A stretch of DNA of 64,000 bases from Pseudocercospora fijiensis CIRAD86 (taxonomy: Eukaryota; Ascomycota; Dothideomycetes; Mycosphaerellales; Mycosphaerellaceae), in the NCBI RefSeq assembly GCF_000340215.1, contig NW_006921549.1, positions 214,260 to 278,259 on the forward strand, given 5' to 3'. This document shows, in pieces, positions 23,171 to 36,105 of the stretch. Every line of letters begins with the position of its first letter. Within the stretch, counting starts at the first letter, position 1. A model generated the notes under the pieces. The model had not been told where the DNA came from and did no database searches. It saw nothing but the letters and a program-made list of their open reading frames with translations. Position numbers and translations under genes: made by a program.

Positions 23171-24439
23171 TCGCTAGAGGGATAGTATAATACTACGAAG
23201 AATCTCTTAAGTACGAGCGCTACTAGAGCTTACCTCGCGAATTATCCGAAGAAGCTCTATTAGCGTACTTTTAACTCGGTCCTACTTCTAAATAAGGGCT
23301 TCGAATTATATATCTATATAAGAGCGTAGCTATATAATTGCTTATAGCTAGTAAGCTTCTCTTCTTCCTTATCCGCTACGCTAATCGCTTATAATCTAGT
23401 TATAGACTCCTTTTAGCTCCTTAAGACTTTCGATAAGCTATTACGGAATACGTGCTTCTAGTATACCTTTAAGAGCTTATAGAACTTAGGATACCTCTTT
23501 AGCGATACTATAGTAAGCTCCTTCTAAATAATTAGCGAGTATCTAGTATAGTTCCTTCTTATAATTAGGTAGAAGTACGGCTATAAGACCTACTAATATC
23601 TTAAGTAACTCGCGTTTTAAACATCCTTCGTAGCCTTCGGCGGAATCTTAATAGGACGTCTAAGGGTTCGAGACCGGCTCGGGGATAGGTTCGGGCCTAG
23701 TATTAGTATATAGTTTTATCGTAGGATCGCGTTCTCCGAGGAATGTCGCTCTAGAAGGGCCGGATATAGATATTACTTTAAACGTTGTTTCCTATTCGAG
23801 GATATAGTATCTCCGAAGCTTTAATCCTCTAACTTAGACAATGCGGTACGCTATTATAATACTACTAAAGCTTAAGAATTAGACAATTAACGAAGAATAG
23901 TACCGGTATATAATAAGCCTAATTTTTATAAGGGCCTTTCTCGAAGAGTACAAAGCTTAGTACGATATAAATAAACGACTTCGCGCAGCCTAAGCTACAT
24001 ACTCTACGGCGCTACCGCATCGTCTCCGAGTACTTATCTCCTAGGCGAGCAAGGTTAAAGATAGTTATCGCTACCGAATATACCGAGTCCGGCCTTAGTC
24101 TTATTCTAAGAAAAATCCTAGCGGCCTAGACTGCTTAAATTAAGCGACATTGTCTTCTTCCTACTATAGTATATATATTTAGTAGCTCTAGATAATAATA
24201 TCTCGGTGCTATATCTTTGTATATACTAAACCCTAATCTTCCTAGTCGTGTTATAGCGTTACTTATCTAAGACATCGTATATCCTTAGTATAAAAAGCGT
24301 ACTATATCTCTTACGAAGGTCGGTGTCTTTATTATCTTATAGACTATAGTATTACTTCCTTCGTTAGCGAAATATAAGTATCTTACGAAACATCTCTCCT
24401 ATCTACTTTCTAAGTACTACTACCTTAATAATCCTTAAT
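23171..24439. other. RIP-degraded sequence, no gene identified
   Basis: No recognisable domain or repeat end was found in this 1.27-kb stretch. Coding-like codon texture is present but no single frame could be followed. Confidence 0.35.
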
Positions 24440-24891
24440 TCTTCTCTATCTTATTACTACGACCTTCTAGGCCTCGATCGAATTAATATTCTCTAATATA
24501 GTAGCCTAAGATTTCGATATCTATTATAGGTTATTTAACGCTAATTACGAAGATATTAGACAGCCCGTCCTAAAGCAAATTCTAAACTTCTATAGAGAAT
24601 TCTTTAAACTAAAAGCTAGTATACGTTAGCTATAGAAGAAGGTAGAAAAGCTCTATACGTAAATGCTTATCGACGACGATATATTTCTAAAATTCTATCT
24701 AGAGCCCGACTTCTATCTAGCCTCTTTAAAGAAGTCTTCCTTACATATAGTTTTAACTAGATATAGTATTCCTTACCCGGACGGCGTAATAGTTCTAGTC
24801 CTTTAGTCTATCTTCCTAGACAACGTTATAGATATACGTAAGCAGCGCCGGTATTAATTACTACTCCCTTATAATAAAGAGGTATAACTAG
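24440..24891 (+). pseudogene. 5' part of a gene split by the 12.2-kb element
   Basis: A plus-strand frame (DDIFLKFYLEPDFYLASLKK, then SIPYPDGVIVLVL) runs to the CTAG target duplication at 24888-24891. Deleting 24892-37061 (the element plus the second CTAG copy) continues the same frame into ...VNIFERIGVKDSKEKVKG at 37062. The two halves were therefore one gene when the element inserted. The family is not recognised. Confidence 0.65.
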
Positions 24892-25171
24892 TAAAGGACG
24901 GAAACCAATACTACTACCACTACTAGTAGTAATAGTATAGGCTACCGAGGGTAACATAACCTATAGCAATATAGGCAGCTATGTTTAGCATAATAGGATA
25001 ATAAGACGGTTGCTTAGGCTAATAACTAGAGCCCTGCAATATAGGCATTGTAGAAGTGTAATATAAACAATGTACTATACGAGGTTAGTGCTCTATCTAT
25101 AATATAGAAGGAGGCCTCTTATATAGGCTTAAAACTCAGCCTAGGTGTATAGGACCGGTTACTAGCTAATA
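24892..25171 (-). repeat. 3' LTR of the 12.2-kb element
   Basis: This 280-bp direct repeat matches 36778-37057. The differences between copies that I compared are all transitions. It lies at the 3' side of the minus-strand coding blocks and is bordered inside by the polypurine tract. Confidence 0.93.
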
Positions 25172-25189
25172 TCCCTCCCTTTCTTCGTG
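25172..25189 (-). other. Polypurine tract of the 12.2-kb element
   Basis: On the minus strand the sequence GAAGAAAGGGAGGGA runs directly into the LTR start TATTAG. This is the expected plus-strand priming site of an LTR retrotransposon and fixes its orientation. Confidence 0.8.
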
Positions 25190-25282
25190 TCTAACTAGAC
25201 ACGCTTTATATTGTGCGCTCAAAACAAACAGTTATATAGTAACCTTAGGCATCTTAGCTAAGGCTATCTTTTAGAGACTCCG

Positions 25283-25307
25283 CAATAACACCCCCGGGGT
25301 AGCATTG
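25283..25307. repeat. Boundary palindrome copy 5 (after ORF3)
   Basis: A copy of the palindrome with core ACCCCCGGGGTAGCATT, about 60 bp beyond the TAA of ORF3 and about 95 bp before the polypurine tract. Confidence 0.8.
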
Positions 25308-25367
25308 TTCCTAGATTCTATTAATATGCAAAAACAACTTCCTAAGCATCTAATCTACTACGCTAAC

Positions 25368-28133
25368 TTACTGCTGCTTCAATGTACCGTAATCCTTACT
25401 AGCAATAACCTTATTAGCTAGTCGACTGTCCTAAACTCCTCTATAGGTATTAAAGCTATTAGTACTAAAGTACTCTGCCTCGAAGTAAGCTTAATTAACG
25501 AGGAGGTTAGTAGCCTTGTCCTATATAGCCTTCTCCTACTCGCGTAGATAGTCCTTAAGCTCCTCCTTATTAAACTAGAGGACTTGTTTAACTTCGTTCT
25601 AAACAACGTAACTTAACTAAGGAATTCTGCCGACTAAGGTATCGGAAATGCAACCGAGGCCTTCGACTAAGATAGCGGTAGGGAAGGCGAACGGTACGAA
25701 GGTGTTAGAACCTAGAAGGGCGGTTAGATTGCGGTGCGCCTTAGCAACCTTAGCGACGGTCAAGTTATCGTAGCCCTTAATCTTAGTACCGTCGATAACG
25801 CGAGAGTAGCCTAGGTCGATTAATATACGGTCGCTCTTAGGCTTTAGGTTACTATACGGAAGGTGTAGTATCTAAATAGAGACTTCGCATTCCTTTAGAG
25901 GGTTAAGGATCTACTAAGCTACCTCGCCTTCGTTAGGCTAACTATCGAATATATAGCCGAGGTCGTCGTTAGTAAGGTGCTTGTTAGTAAGCTTACTAAT
26001 CTTGTTTAGTAGAACTAGGCTATAGGCATTAAGCTTCTTAACCTAGTTCTCGAAGACCTCTAGTTCGTATATACCCTCGACGATAGTTAAATAGGCGGTC
26101 TTATCTTTAGACATAAGAGAAACCTTAATATACAGATAGCTAGCACCCTTACTAGCTGCGAGCTTAACTATATCTTATCCGAGACAAGAAGTCTCCTTAG
26201 TAGGGCAGTTCTTATAACCGCTATTACCTACCTTAAAGTACTTAGTAGGCTTAGGGACGGAGATAAGCTCGTATATATAATTAGGTCGAAGGGTAACGGC
26301 TAAGAGCTATAAGGCGGGATGCTAACGGACGATTTAGTTACTTACTCTATAGGTTTAAAGGGCATTACGGCCTTCCTACTTAGACTTAGGCAGTTTACGT
26401 ATATATTAAAAGAATATACGAAACTCCTCCTATATTAGGTCGACGATAAGAGGAAGGTGCGCTCTACGAGGCGACTATATCTAACCGAAGACTCGAGGGA
26501 AGATAGCATTGCTAGTCTAACGAAAGCGGTCGAAGGAGGTGCCTTATCCGAGAATACTAGTAATTAACTTGTAGCGACGCTTAGTTAGTATAAGATCGCG
26601 AGTAATAGTGCTAGTAGGGTTAAATACGTAGAGTCCTAGGGAGGTCGGGGCGGCAGTAGGACGTCTAGGAAACTAGTTAGTATAACTAGTCTTAAAGGCA
26701 GTAAAGGCATCCTAATTAGCAACCTCGCGACTAATCTTTAATAGGCGACCGACGAGGACACTCGCCTTAGTACCGGCATAGAGACTACAGACCTTAGCAG
26801 CCTTCTTAATATAGTTAGTATATATAGTAAACCGCTCCTTACCTAGCTTACTAAGGTCGTCGAGCTATTAATAGATAGACAGGGCGGCAGGAGCTTTGCC
26901 TATATCGGCTTTAGGAACTATATCGATATTAGTAATAAGGTGCGCAATAGAGTCGCCTTTACAAGAACTACAGATATTCTTAGTTAATAGGATCGGCGAG
27001 AGGCCTCTATCTCTACGCTTACTAAAGGAGCCTTCGGAGGAGACATCTTCTAGTAGTATATCTAGCATATTAACATCCGAGTTACTATAGTTAGTACTAT
27101 ATTTAGTATTATAGTTAGTACTATAGTCGGTACTAGAAGGAGTGCTGTACTTCTTAGTAGCCTTACGGAGGGCCTAGCGAGTATGCAATGCCTTCTTACG
27201 CGCTGCTTCGGCCTTAGCGCGCTCGTCTTAAACTTTTTAAGGGACCTTGCGATTGCGGGTCGAGCGACGATCTTTAGCCTACATTTTTATAGCGAGCGTA
27301 AGACTAGCAGCCGTATCGGCCTCGGTTTCTAGGCGAAGAGCCTTACGTTTAAGGATATTAACGATAGGAGCCTCTTAACCCTTAACAATAAAGCCTGTAC
27401 TATTAATACGATAGCCCTTCTCTTTTAGTAGATCCTTAATTGTTTGTACGTTAAGATCGACCTAGACAATCGCATCGTAGTACTTCTTCTAGTAGGCTGT
27501 CGTAAAGTCGTTAAGCGCAAAGAACAAGTTAAGTAGCTACTTGCCTACCTTCTTGCTAGCGGTAGATACGCGATAGATTATAGTATAGGAAAGATACTCG
27601 GCGCCTTAACGACGGACCTTATACTTATTAACGAACGAAGAGACCTGCTTAGTACGCTCTTATCTACTGTAGGCGAAGTTAATAAGGCTCTTAGGAAGAC
27701 TGCTTAGTCCTCCCTAGTATTCGAAGGCCTAGTCGAGGGTCTTAAAGCGTAAGCGAATCTAGGTACCGGCTATCTCGAGGCTATAGACGATAGGAAAGGC
27801 TTATTTGATATCTATATCGTTAAGAACCTCGCGCTTAAAGATACGCTTACCGATAGACTAACGCAAGTTGTTTATACCGTACGTAACTAAGATAGCAGCC
27901 TTCTTAATATTCCTATTAATAACGCGTAGTAGGATACGAGCGTTCTAGATCTTCTCTTAAGGGTCTTCTAGGGCGGTAACGATCTAGAAGCAGTGCTCGA
28001 GGCTAGTTGTAGCAGCTAAGGCGCTATCGGATAGGGCTTCGATCGGAACTAGAGCGGCTAGGCTTAGGTTAATAGGGGTAGGTAGGTCGTTACTACTACT
28101 AGCGCCTAGCGGATTCGGGGCGCCGGAAGACAT
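25368..28133 (-). pseudogene. Third ORF (922 codons) of the LTR element, unknown function
   Basis: An ATG at 28133-28131 (MSSGAPNPLGASSS...) opens a frame that I followed codon by codon to a TAA at 25370-25368. The length is 2766 nt, an exact multiple of three, and only TAG/TAA intervene. It sits 3' of pol, where env-like genes lie in some elements, but I see no signal peptide or membrane segment. The first third is helical. A basic middle (RRSTRNRKV, then AEAARKKAL) precedes a Ser/Thr/Tyr repeat (TDYSTNYNTKYSTNYS). ICSSCKGDSIAH and YKNCPTKETSC are possible metal-binding fragments. I do not recognise a family. A nuclear or nucleic-acid-binding role is only an inference from the basic and Cys motifs. 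Confidence 0.85.
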
Positions 28134-28553
28134 AGTCGACCGAAGCGGAAGTAGGTTATAAACGAGTTTGCAAGTGTGTTCGTTGCTTAATAATAATAAT
28201 TAAAGGGTTTAGATAGAAGGGGGGGGGGGTAGTTAGGCGGTAGCGAGTTAGTTAGTAATCGAGTAGAAGAAGGAGCTTAGGAGGCTCGCTTTAAATATAG
28301 TACGAAGGTAACGTAGTCCGTATATTCCGCGCTAGTAAAGCAAACGGATAACGGCTATATACAAAAGTAAAGCTACATACGAGACTTCTTTATTATTAGG
28401 GCAGGCTAAAGTTTAACAATCGATCTAGCTAATTGCTAGTAGCGACTACGCGCCTTTGTTAACCTTTAGCTATCGTAGATTCTCGCGCACTCGAAATGTA
28501 ACTAGTTAGTTCGAGTCCTTAGTAGAAATCTATAGTAGTGAAGCTAGCGGGAC

Positions 28554-28578
28554 TAATAACATCCCCGGGGTAGCATTA
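28554..28578. repeat. Boundary palindrome copy 4 (upstream of ORF3)
   Basis: TAATAACATCCCCGGGGTAG... copy of the palindrome, about 420 bp upstream of the ORF3 ATG on the minus strand. Confidence 0.8.
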
Positions 28579-28847
28579 GCTTTTCTCTAGAGATGCTCGG
28601 TAACGAGGAGTAAGTCGCCTAGGCCTAGCGTAGCTAATTCGTTAGTGCGTTAGCCTATAGCACTGCCGTTATAGATGCAGTATTACTTTTTATATTAGCA
28701 AGTACGTAAAGGTAGTCTATGCGTTTACCTTCTTCCTTCTTCTAAACGCTAAGCTTAACAGCCTAAGGTCCCTATTCTTAGAGGCTATCGGCCTAGGTTG
28801 CTATGTCTATCTAAGAGCTAGGAAGGGAGAGGGTTAGGTTCGGCTAT

Positions 28848-28882
28848 TTTCCTAATACTACCCCCGGGGTATTATTAGGAAA
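28848..28882. repeat. Boundary palindrome copy 3 (35 bp, near-perfect)
   Basis: The longest copy of the family: TTTCCTAATA at one side and TATTAGGAAA at the other around CCCCCGGGG, with one mismatched pair. It lies between the end of pol and ORF3, about 290 bp from copy 4. It could form a strong hairpin in RNA or a dimeric protein site in DNA. Confidence 0.85.
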
Positions 28883-29099
28883 ACACGCCTCGTATAGTTC
28901 TATCTAAGGAAACAAGAGCAAAGGAATAAAGTTATAGCAACATCTCGAAGGCTAAAGAGCAAAACAATAGACAAAGTAAAAGCAAAAGAGGGCAACAACT
29001 ATAAGTATTAATACCGTAGGAATAAGTAGTAAGGACTAAAGCTATAGGGCGGCACTATATTAATAGCGCGGAGAAAGCAAGGAAAACAACGTAGTAGAG

Positions 29100-32000
29100 A
29101 TAGGGAAAGACAAGCAATTATTTAGTCTCGGGATCTAGCTATAATTCTAGGCGGTCTTCGTCGCTAGACTAGTCGAGCTCCTCCTCGGAGTTAGAGTTAG
29201 ATAGCTAGAAGTCTAGTTTACTATCGGAATCAACATCGGAAATGCTCTACGCGCAATTAATACGTATATAACCCTCCCTTTCTTTATAAGTTATTCCTAA
29301 TAGCTTACTAAGATGTATCTAGGGATGCGTATAGTTGTCGGGTAGAATAGGATCTATAATCGCGGTAGGATCCTCCTCTCGATAGGCATTTAAGGCGGGT
29401 AGAGGGTCTATAGAGGCATTAACTTCCTCCTCGGTTAGGGGAGGGTAGGTAGGCTCTCTTAATTCGACGACCTTCTTTAGGTTAGCCCGGGGGTGCGAGT
29501 GCTTTAAGGTAGCACTATTAAGTTCCTAAAGACGGTACGCGGAACTATCGTAAAGGACCTCCTATACTCTATAAGGCCCTTTCTATTTAAAGGCTAGCTT
29601 ATAGGAGTAACTATATTCTAACTCGGACCGGTATAGGAGAACTATATCGCTAACCTTTAGAGGCTCCTAATTAACAGTATTATAGTCATTAAAATACTGC
29701 TTAGCCTCTTTACGAAGGCGCCGTTATCGAGCAAGACCCTCCTAAGAAGTCGTAGTTATATCCTTAAGAGCCTTAGCCCGTAGGGTAAGGAGATCTGCCC
29801 TCGTACGAACAGACCCCTAATCGTAAACGCTATACGTACGATAGGACAACTTAATAGGAAGAACGGCGTCCCTCCTAATTATAAGCTCTACTAGCGTAAG
29901 TCTAGTCGTATCGATAATAGTAGTTCGATCCGCCTAGAGAAGGGCTAGAACGCGGGTAGAGATAGGAACGGACCTGTCCCCTCTATTAGTTATCTTAGAT
30001 AGGGCATCAATTAAAGACCGATAGCTACGCTTAATAATAGTATTCGACTAGGGATAGTACGGGGAGATACGAACGTTTTTCGCCCTATACGAAACAAGTA
30101 GCTCTTAAACTTCTTTAGCTATATTGTTCGTAGCGTTGTCTAAGATAATCTCGTAAGGTATTCCCTAGCGGCAAAACAGATCCTTAAATAGGAAGGTAGC
30201 TATATTACGAGCATTAATAGCGCCGTAGCCCTTATAGAAATAATAGGCCTCCGGCTATCGAGAAAGACCTTCCTAAATAATATAGAGGCTATTGTTACGA
30301 CTAAGATAGACCCTATCGCTATACTATCGCTCTCCGACTAATTAGGTAGCAGGAATACGTAGCTCTCCTAGACGTCGGTAGCTATTCCTAAAATTGCACT
30401 TAGGACAGCTCTTATAGTAGCGAGAGACATTAGCCTATACGCCGTCCTACTAGTAGCGCCGACGAAGGACATCGAAGGTGCCCTCCGCCGCCCGGTAGCC
30501 GAGCTTATCGTAAACGGAACGAAGGATCTCTTATCGGGTCGCTAGGTCGTTAATAATACGCTAGAGAGGTATATTAACTATCGCTTGCCGCTAAAGGATT
30601 CGATCTTTAACTAGGAATCGTCGAGAATAGCGAATAACCCGACGGTATTAACTCTTTAATAGGCTAGGCGCTTTCTTCGTATAGGTTAGGAAGTAGGCGA
30701 TATAATAGGAGTCGTCGGAGTAGACCCTATTAAGGATATTATCCCTCTCTAGTTTATCCGCCTTAGCTTTAGCCTAGTCGTTATCGTTAGCAGTAGGGCT
30801 CTCGTCGGGCTAGTTACTAGGTTAGTCGCTAGGTTAGTCGTTAGTAGTAGGCCTAGTAATCGCTAGTATAGCATTGATATAGAAGGCAGCGAAGAAGGTA
30901 CGGTTAATTACCGTATCGATATCCTCTTCTTCTATTATCTCGGCGATGTCCTCTTCTATAGCGGGCCTTCTAGAAAGGCTATCCGGTCTAGTATACTTCT
31001 TGCTAGGAACGTAGAAGACATCGAAATTAAACAAATAGATCTAGGCAACCTACCGAGCTATCGTAGAGTTTAGTAGGTCGGAGGCTATACGGTTAAGTTA
31101 ATAGACTAGCGTCTAAGCATCGATTTCTAAGCGAAAGAATATACTAAAGAGCTATAGTCGGAACTTCTTTAGAGCCTTATAGACTCTAAGGCATTCTCGC
31201 TTGCTAGTATCGTATCGGGCCTCGATCGGTTTCTATAGTCCGGAGTCGTACCTAATAGGATAACGCAAGGATAGCTCCTTACGGTTATACTGCATTAGTA
31301 TCTCGCTATAGCCTTCCCCGCTCGAGTCGATAGTAACAATTATTAAACCCGTACCCTCTAAGTAGTTAATAGATGTTAGTGTAGGTACGCTAACGAGCGC
31401 CTTAGTTACCGTATCCTTAGCCGCTTAGTAAACGGAGGTCTATTCGAATTTAGCATCCTTCTTAAGTAAGGCGTATAAGGGCTTATATACTAATACAAAG
31501 TTCTCGACCTAGATACGGAAGTAGGAAACTACTCTAAGCTAGGTTCGGACATCCTTCTAATAGGTAGGATCCGGTTAGGATACTATCTTTAGGACCCGTA
31601 CATTATTAGAATAGCGGCCGTTCTTATTAGTTACAAACCCGACAATGTTTATTCGTTTATATAGGAGCTAAAGCTTCTCCTTATACACCGTTAGGTTGGC
31701 TCGCTCTAGGTCGTAGAGGATACTATCGAGGTTCTAAATATGTTCGAGAAAGAACCTACGGATGCTAGGCTCTACTTCTTTATTGTCGTACCTAGTTTTA
31801 GGGCCCTTAATACCGATGTCGTCGAGGAAAGGCATCGCTATATAGGAGATATAGGCCGCGAGGACTTAGTTTATAATGCGAACGAACTAGGCTACGGAGT
31901 TGGTTACCCCTTAGGGAAGGGTAGTTTGTCTATATAGCCTAAGAGGTGTCTCGAAACTAGTAAGGTCCCGACTGTTAGGGTAAAGAGGAATTTAGTCGTA

Positions 32001-32840
32001 GCCCGAGAAAACGTTAACTAGTAAGGCTATAACACAGTTAGTAAAGGCTTCCGAGAATCTATTAGTCTCCGGAGGAAGGTTAGTATCTCTAATCGTAACC
32101 GCATTAAACTTTTATATAGCGTTAATTAGGCGGTACTTCTTTAGTTCCCTAGGAGCTGTCTTCTTCTAAACTAGGAAGTATAGATTGCGATACGAGGCAT
32201 AGGAAGGTTCTAAGGTACTAGCCTTTATACGCTATCGTATTATATCCTTAACTATACCTCGTAGGCTCGGGTTTAGCTTAAAACCTAGGTAGGCCTAAGG
32301 CTTATATTCGATCGTTCGGATCCTCTACGGAGGGGCAACCTCCGGATTTATCCTACCTAGGTAAGTAAAGTTATATACTAACACGGCCTCGCGATTGTAT
32401 AGAAGCTCGTATAGCAAATCTAGTTTACGCTCCGAAAGCTCGATACTAGGTTTGATTTTTGCAAGCCTCTCCTCTATTAGCCTTAACCCCCTAAGGATAG
32501 TAGAGAACTTTTTAGTAATATATTTCTAATCGTACGGACTATCCCTAGGTAGTAGTGTCGCCTCCCAATTAAGGCACTTCTGTCGCTAGTTAGGATTTCC
32601 GCTAGGATTAGACCTATCGGTAATATATACGCTACCCTTTATAGGCTTGATCTTGTTAGCTACCCTCTTATATAGGGTATATATACTAATCGATTGTCGA
32701 ACCCGAGCTCTCTCTCTTTGTCGCTAGGCCTAGAGATTAGCGCAACAAAATAGCGCGTAAACCTCTTTAGAAGTTTCCTTAAGTCGATAGGTATACAACT
32801 AGTAGTCCTAATTTATAACGCCGGCGAAAACGTTAGATTC
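29100..32840 (-). pseudogene. pol: reverse transcriptase, RNase H, integrase
   Basis: On the minus strand the RT reads KKYRLINA near 32140, FSGYDQIPL near 32010 and the catalytic FLDDIG (YxDD equivalent) near 31830, followed by RNase H-like sequence to about 31250. The integrase has a zinc-site fragment YYKSCPKC near 30410, a catalytic DNATNN near 30140 and SPYYPQSN near 30050, matching the DDE core order of Ty3/gypsy integrases. The C-terminus is acidic (SNSNSEEELD) and ends near 29100. The Asn-Ala-(V/I)-T-I-R-D and Pro-Pro pattern after YRLIN places it among Ty3/gypsy-type RTs. Interruptions are TAG/TAA. Confidence 0.92.
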
Positions 32841-32841
32841 G

Positions 32842-32866
32842 TAATAATACCCCCGGGGTAGCATTA
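32842..32866. repeat. Boundary palindrome copy 2 (gag/pol junction)
   Basis: TAATAATACCCCCGGGGTAG... copy of the palindrome. The gag-protease frame seems to read through it (as CYPGGII), so here it may lie inside the coding region at the gag/pol junction. Confidence 0.8.
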
Positions 32867-32907
32867 GACTCGCGTTCTAATTAGTTAGTTCGGGTAGACC
32901 CGCCTCC

Positions 32908-32937
32908 GGTAATAATACTTGCGACAGTATTATTACC
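32908..32937. repeat. Perfect 12-bp hairpin near gag/pol junction
   Basis: GGTAATAATACT, then a 6-base loop TGCGAC, then the exact complement AGTATTATTACC. It lies 42 bp from palindrome copy 2 and shares its TAATAATAC word. It could be a secondary structure at the gag/pol junction. Confidence 0.75.
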
Positions 32938-32999
32938 TTAACCTGCGTAGTAGGTATAGGTAGTCGTTATATTATACTCGCTATCGCTTCGAGCACTCG

Positions 33000-35900
33000 T
33001 CTTCTTAGTATAGAGCCTAGAAACTTGCCTTAACGTACAGAGCGGCGCACTTCTAGAAATGACCTATTTAAGCTATACTAACTTATAGCGCAGATTGCCG
33101 GTCTTATAACCGCGCCGTAGCGTTTCCCGAAGACCGTTTAGAAGCAGTAAGGATATCCTCGTAGGACTTGCAGCTAGTGTTGCCGATATAACTAGTAAAT
33201 ACGACTCGGTTGCCCTTCTAGTTAGCGATAGTTCCCTCCTAGGAGCTATCGTCGCAGTTGCGCTAAATACCTCGGGTTATACGAGACTATAGTCGACTTA
33301 GAATAATTAGCGTGTTTAGGTCGGCGGCAATCTAGAAGGTAAAGGAAAAGCATATACCGAAGGCGTCTACTATAATATTGTAGTAGGCACCTACTAGCGC
33401 AACCTCCCTATTTACTCCCTATATACTAAGGGAAATATCTCTATTTATTAGCAGTCGGAGCTATTTAGCCTAACGCTCACTTATAATAAGTAACTCCGAA
33501 CTATTATTAAGCATTGCTAGCATCTATTAACTATAGCTCCCGATAGTAACTTAAATATAGATAGCGGGAACTACGGCGAAGGAACGGGTAACTACGGAAA
33601 GGTCTACATTATTAGGGATAGAATAAAGTTCCTTAGGTCGAGGAGGTCCTACTCGACCGATTTGTTAGCTAGTAAACCGGACAGCCTTAATAGAGACTAA
33701 AACTAGAGTAGGGTCGGGATTATTACTATCCCCTCGGCCTATCTCCTTAACTCCCTCTTCGTTAGCATTATCGATAGTCTCTTAGTTCTCGTAGGTTACC
33801 GATTCGCCTTCTACTAACTCTTAGGTACCTAAAAATTTAGGAAGGAACTATAGGGAAGAGACGTCGATATAGTCTTCTCGTCCCTATTTTCGTCGGAGGG
33901 TAGCGAGGTCTTTTATAAAGGTAGCATCGTTAGGGATTCGGCTCTAGAATAGGTTAGTAGGCAAACCGTATACTAGTAGCTCTCCTATAGACACATTAGA
34001 CTTGAGGTCTAGGAACTATAAAGCCTAGAAGAGAGCGTTTGCCTTTGTGTCTAAGGAGTTAGCTAGGCTAGTACTATACTTTTTTATATACCTATTAAAG
34101 CGAAAGCTTTTTAGGTCGGATAACTTCCGTTTATAGGCAGGTAGGTTAGCTAGGCCTAGGGTACTACTAATGTCGGTAGCAACATCCTCTATATCGACCT
34201 CTAGAGTCTCTAGGACGACTAGGCTTTCTATAGGTAGGGTGCTAGGTGCGGTGCTAGGTACGGTACTAGATCGGGTAGCACGGTCTATAGCTGTCTAGAG
34301 AGTCTTAGTTTTAGCGGTTAACTCTCGCTATTGCTTAGCCTTATCGGCCGCCTTATTCTTTAGTACTCTAGTAGGGGCTACCGTACTAGGGCGAGTAGGG
34401 TTCTAAGGGCTCTTGCCCTTGTTTTAGGACTAGGTCTAAGACCGTATAGCAGCGTAGACATCTATACTGTTCTTAGTAACCGCGTAAACGTTAGTAACTA
34501 CGTCCGGATCCTAAGAAACAAAGTTGACCTTAATAGGCTTAGTAGTACTATTACTGCTCCGCTCCTTAACCTATTTTGCCCTAATCTTCTAAGTTTCTCG
34601 TTTAGTAATAGCGGCGAGGGTACTATTCCTAGTGTCCTTAAACTCGATCTTGCCGCTATACTTCTTTTCTAGAAGGGTCTTTAGCTAAGGCAGCTTCGGG
34701 GCTCTCCGATCCTATTCGAAATCAATCTTGTTACCGGTGTCTATATAGTAGAATCGGCTATTTACTTGCATAATAAGCTTCCTTTTAAGAAGCTCTTTCT
34801 AGATAGGGCAGGACGATTAGACATATTTAAACCCGCTATATATCTAGCACTTACCGTCTAAGTTAGAATAGATCTTCCGTATAGCGTAGACATCTACTAA
34901 AGGGGCTTTAGGGTAGTTAGGATCTAAAACCTAGTAGACTAGTAGTATATCGCCTAGTATAGTAGTATTAATAACCTCCCTAACTCGCTGTAATGCTTTC
35001 GCATTTAGGTTTAGCTAGGCTAGGGATTTAGCTAAGTCCGTAATATCCTAAGAGTACTTAGTAATAGTAGGAGTTACGGTCTTAGGACCACTTTGCGATT
35101 TAGGAAGGAACTTAGGTCCCTTGCTTCCTAAGGCTTCTTTCCTAACCTGCGCTAGGTTATTCCGGTCTTCGCCGTAGATAAACTTCCTCGTATCGGCTAT
35201 ACTATTAATGTCGGCCTTAATATATACTAGGACCTCTTTGTATTTCCTAAAGCTCTTAGGATCGGCCTCGCTAAGCTTATAGCGACGGAAGATACGCTAA
35301 GCTATAGGCTACGGCAATCCCTAGAGGAGCAGCCTCGTTCTCTAAGAGTTCTCGAGGTTACTCTGCTCGATGCCGTCCGCTAACTCGACAAATTCGCGGA
35401 CGTACCCCTTTAGGTCGTTATCCTTAGTACGCCTTACTAAGTAGAGGGTTTCGAGCTACGCGCGACTGCCTTTAATACGACGGCTATCGCGCTCCCGATA
35501 CTCCCTTAGAAAGGCTAACCTAAAGACCTCCTAGTTAGCATTAGACTTGTCGTCCTTTTCTAGGTAGCTAACTAGGGTTCTAAGGGTTCGGTAAAGCTTA
35601 GTGCTAGTAGTCCTCGTAAGGGACCGGATCTTGTACTAGTCGGACTCTCTATCGAGCTCGTACTTAATTAGGCCTTCCTTAAAACGCTCTATATACACTA
35701 TAGCGTTCTACCCTTCGAACAAGGGGTTTGTAGTGCTCCCTAGTTCTAGCGGGCGACGCTTGTTTTAACGGAGAAGTTCAGTTTACTTCTCTATTATCTT
35801 TATAATAATATTGTAGAGCGCCTCTAGCGTAGAGGGCGTAGGAGGCTTGCTTATATTAACTAGTCGCCGCCTGATTTCTTCGTTCGTAGGATTAGGGGCG

Positions 35901-36000
35901 GTTTCGGATTCAGAGGATTCCGCTAATTCTTAATACTCGTTTTCGCTAGAGCTAGAGCTTATTCGATTGTTAGTAAAATTGTTAAACTAAAATGCTATAT
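33000..36000 (-). pseudogene. gag-protease of the 12.2-kb element
   Basis: A minus-strand frame runs from about 36000 down to the gag/pol junction. It starts with a Ser/Glu-rich segment (SSSSSENEYQELAESSESE), then a capsid-like helical region with NPLFEGQNAIVYIERFKEG near 35700. A zinc-knuckle remnant (KCQIYSGFKYVQSSC, a CCHC motif with Cys to Tyr changes) lies near 34850. Further on, MLAMLNNSSELLIISE near 33510 matches the D-x-G-[ST] active site of retropepsins after RIP, followed by ILSRLWSR, the expected ILGRPW segment. The start codon is not visible and may be a mutated ATG. Confidence 0.85.
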
Positions 36001-36105
36001 AAAGCCGTAATAAAATGCTATATAAACGTGTTTTTAGTATATTTGGTTTGTTTAGTTTGTTATAATATTGCTACGCGAGAGAATAGTATATTAGGCTATT
36101 TCTCC

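Noticed and set aside
25368..28133. ORF3 as an envelope gene
   Set aside because: Its position fits, but no signal peptide, transmembrane segment or cleavage-type motif is visible.
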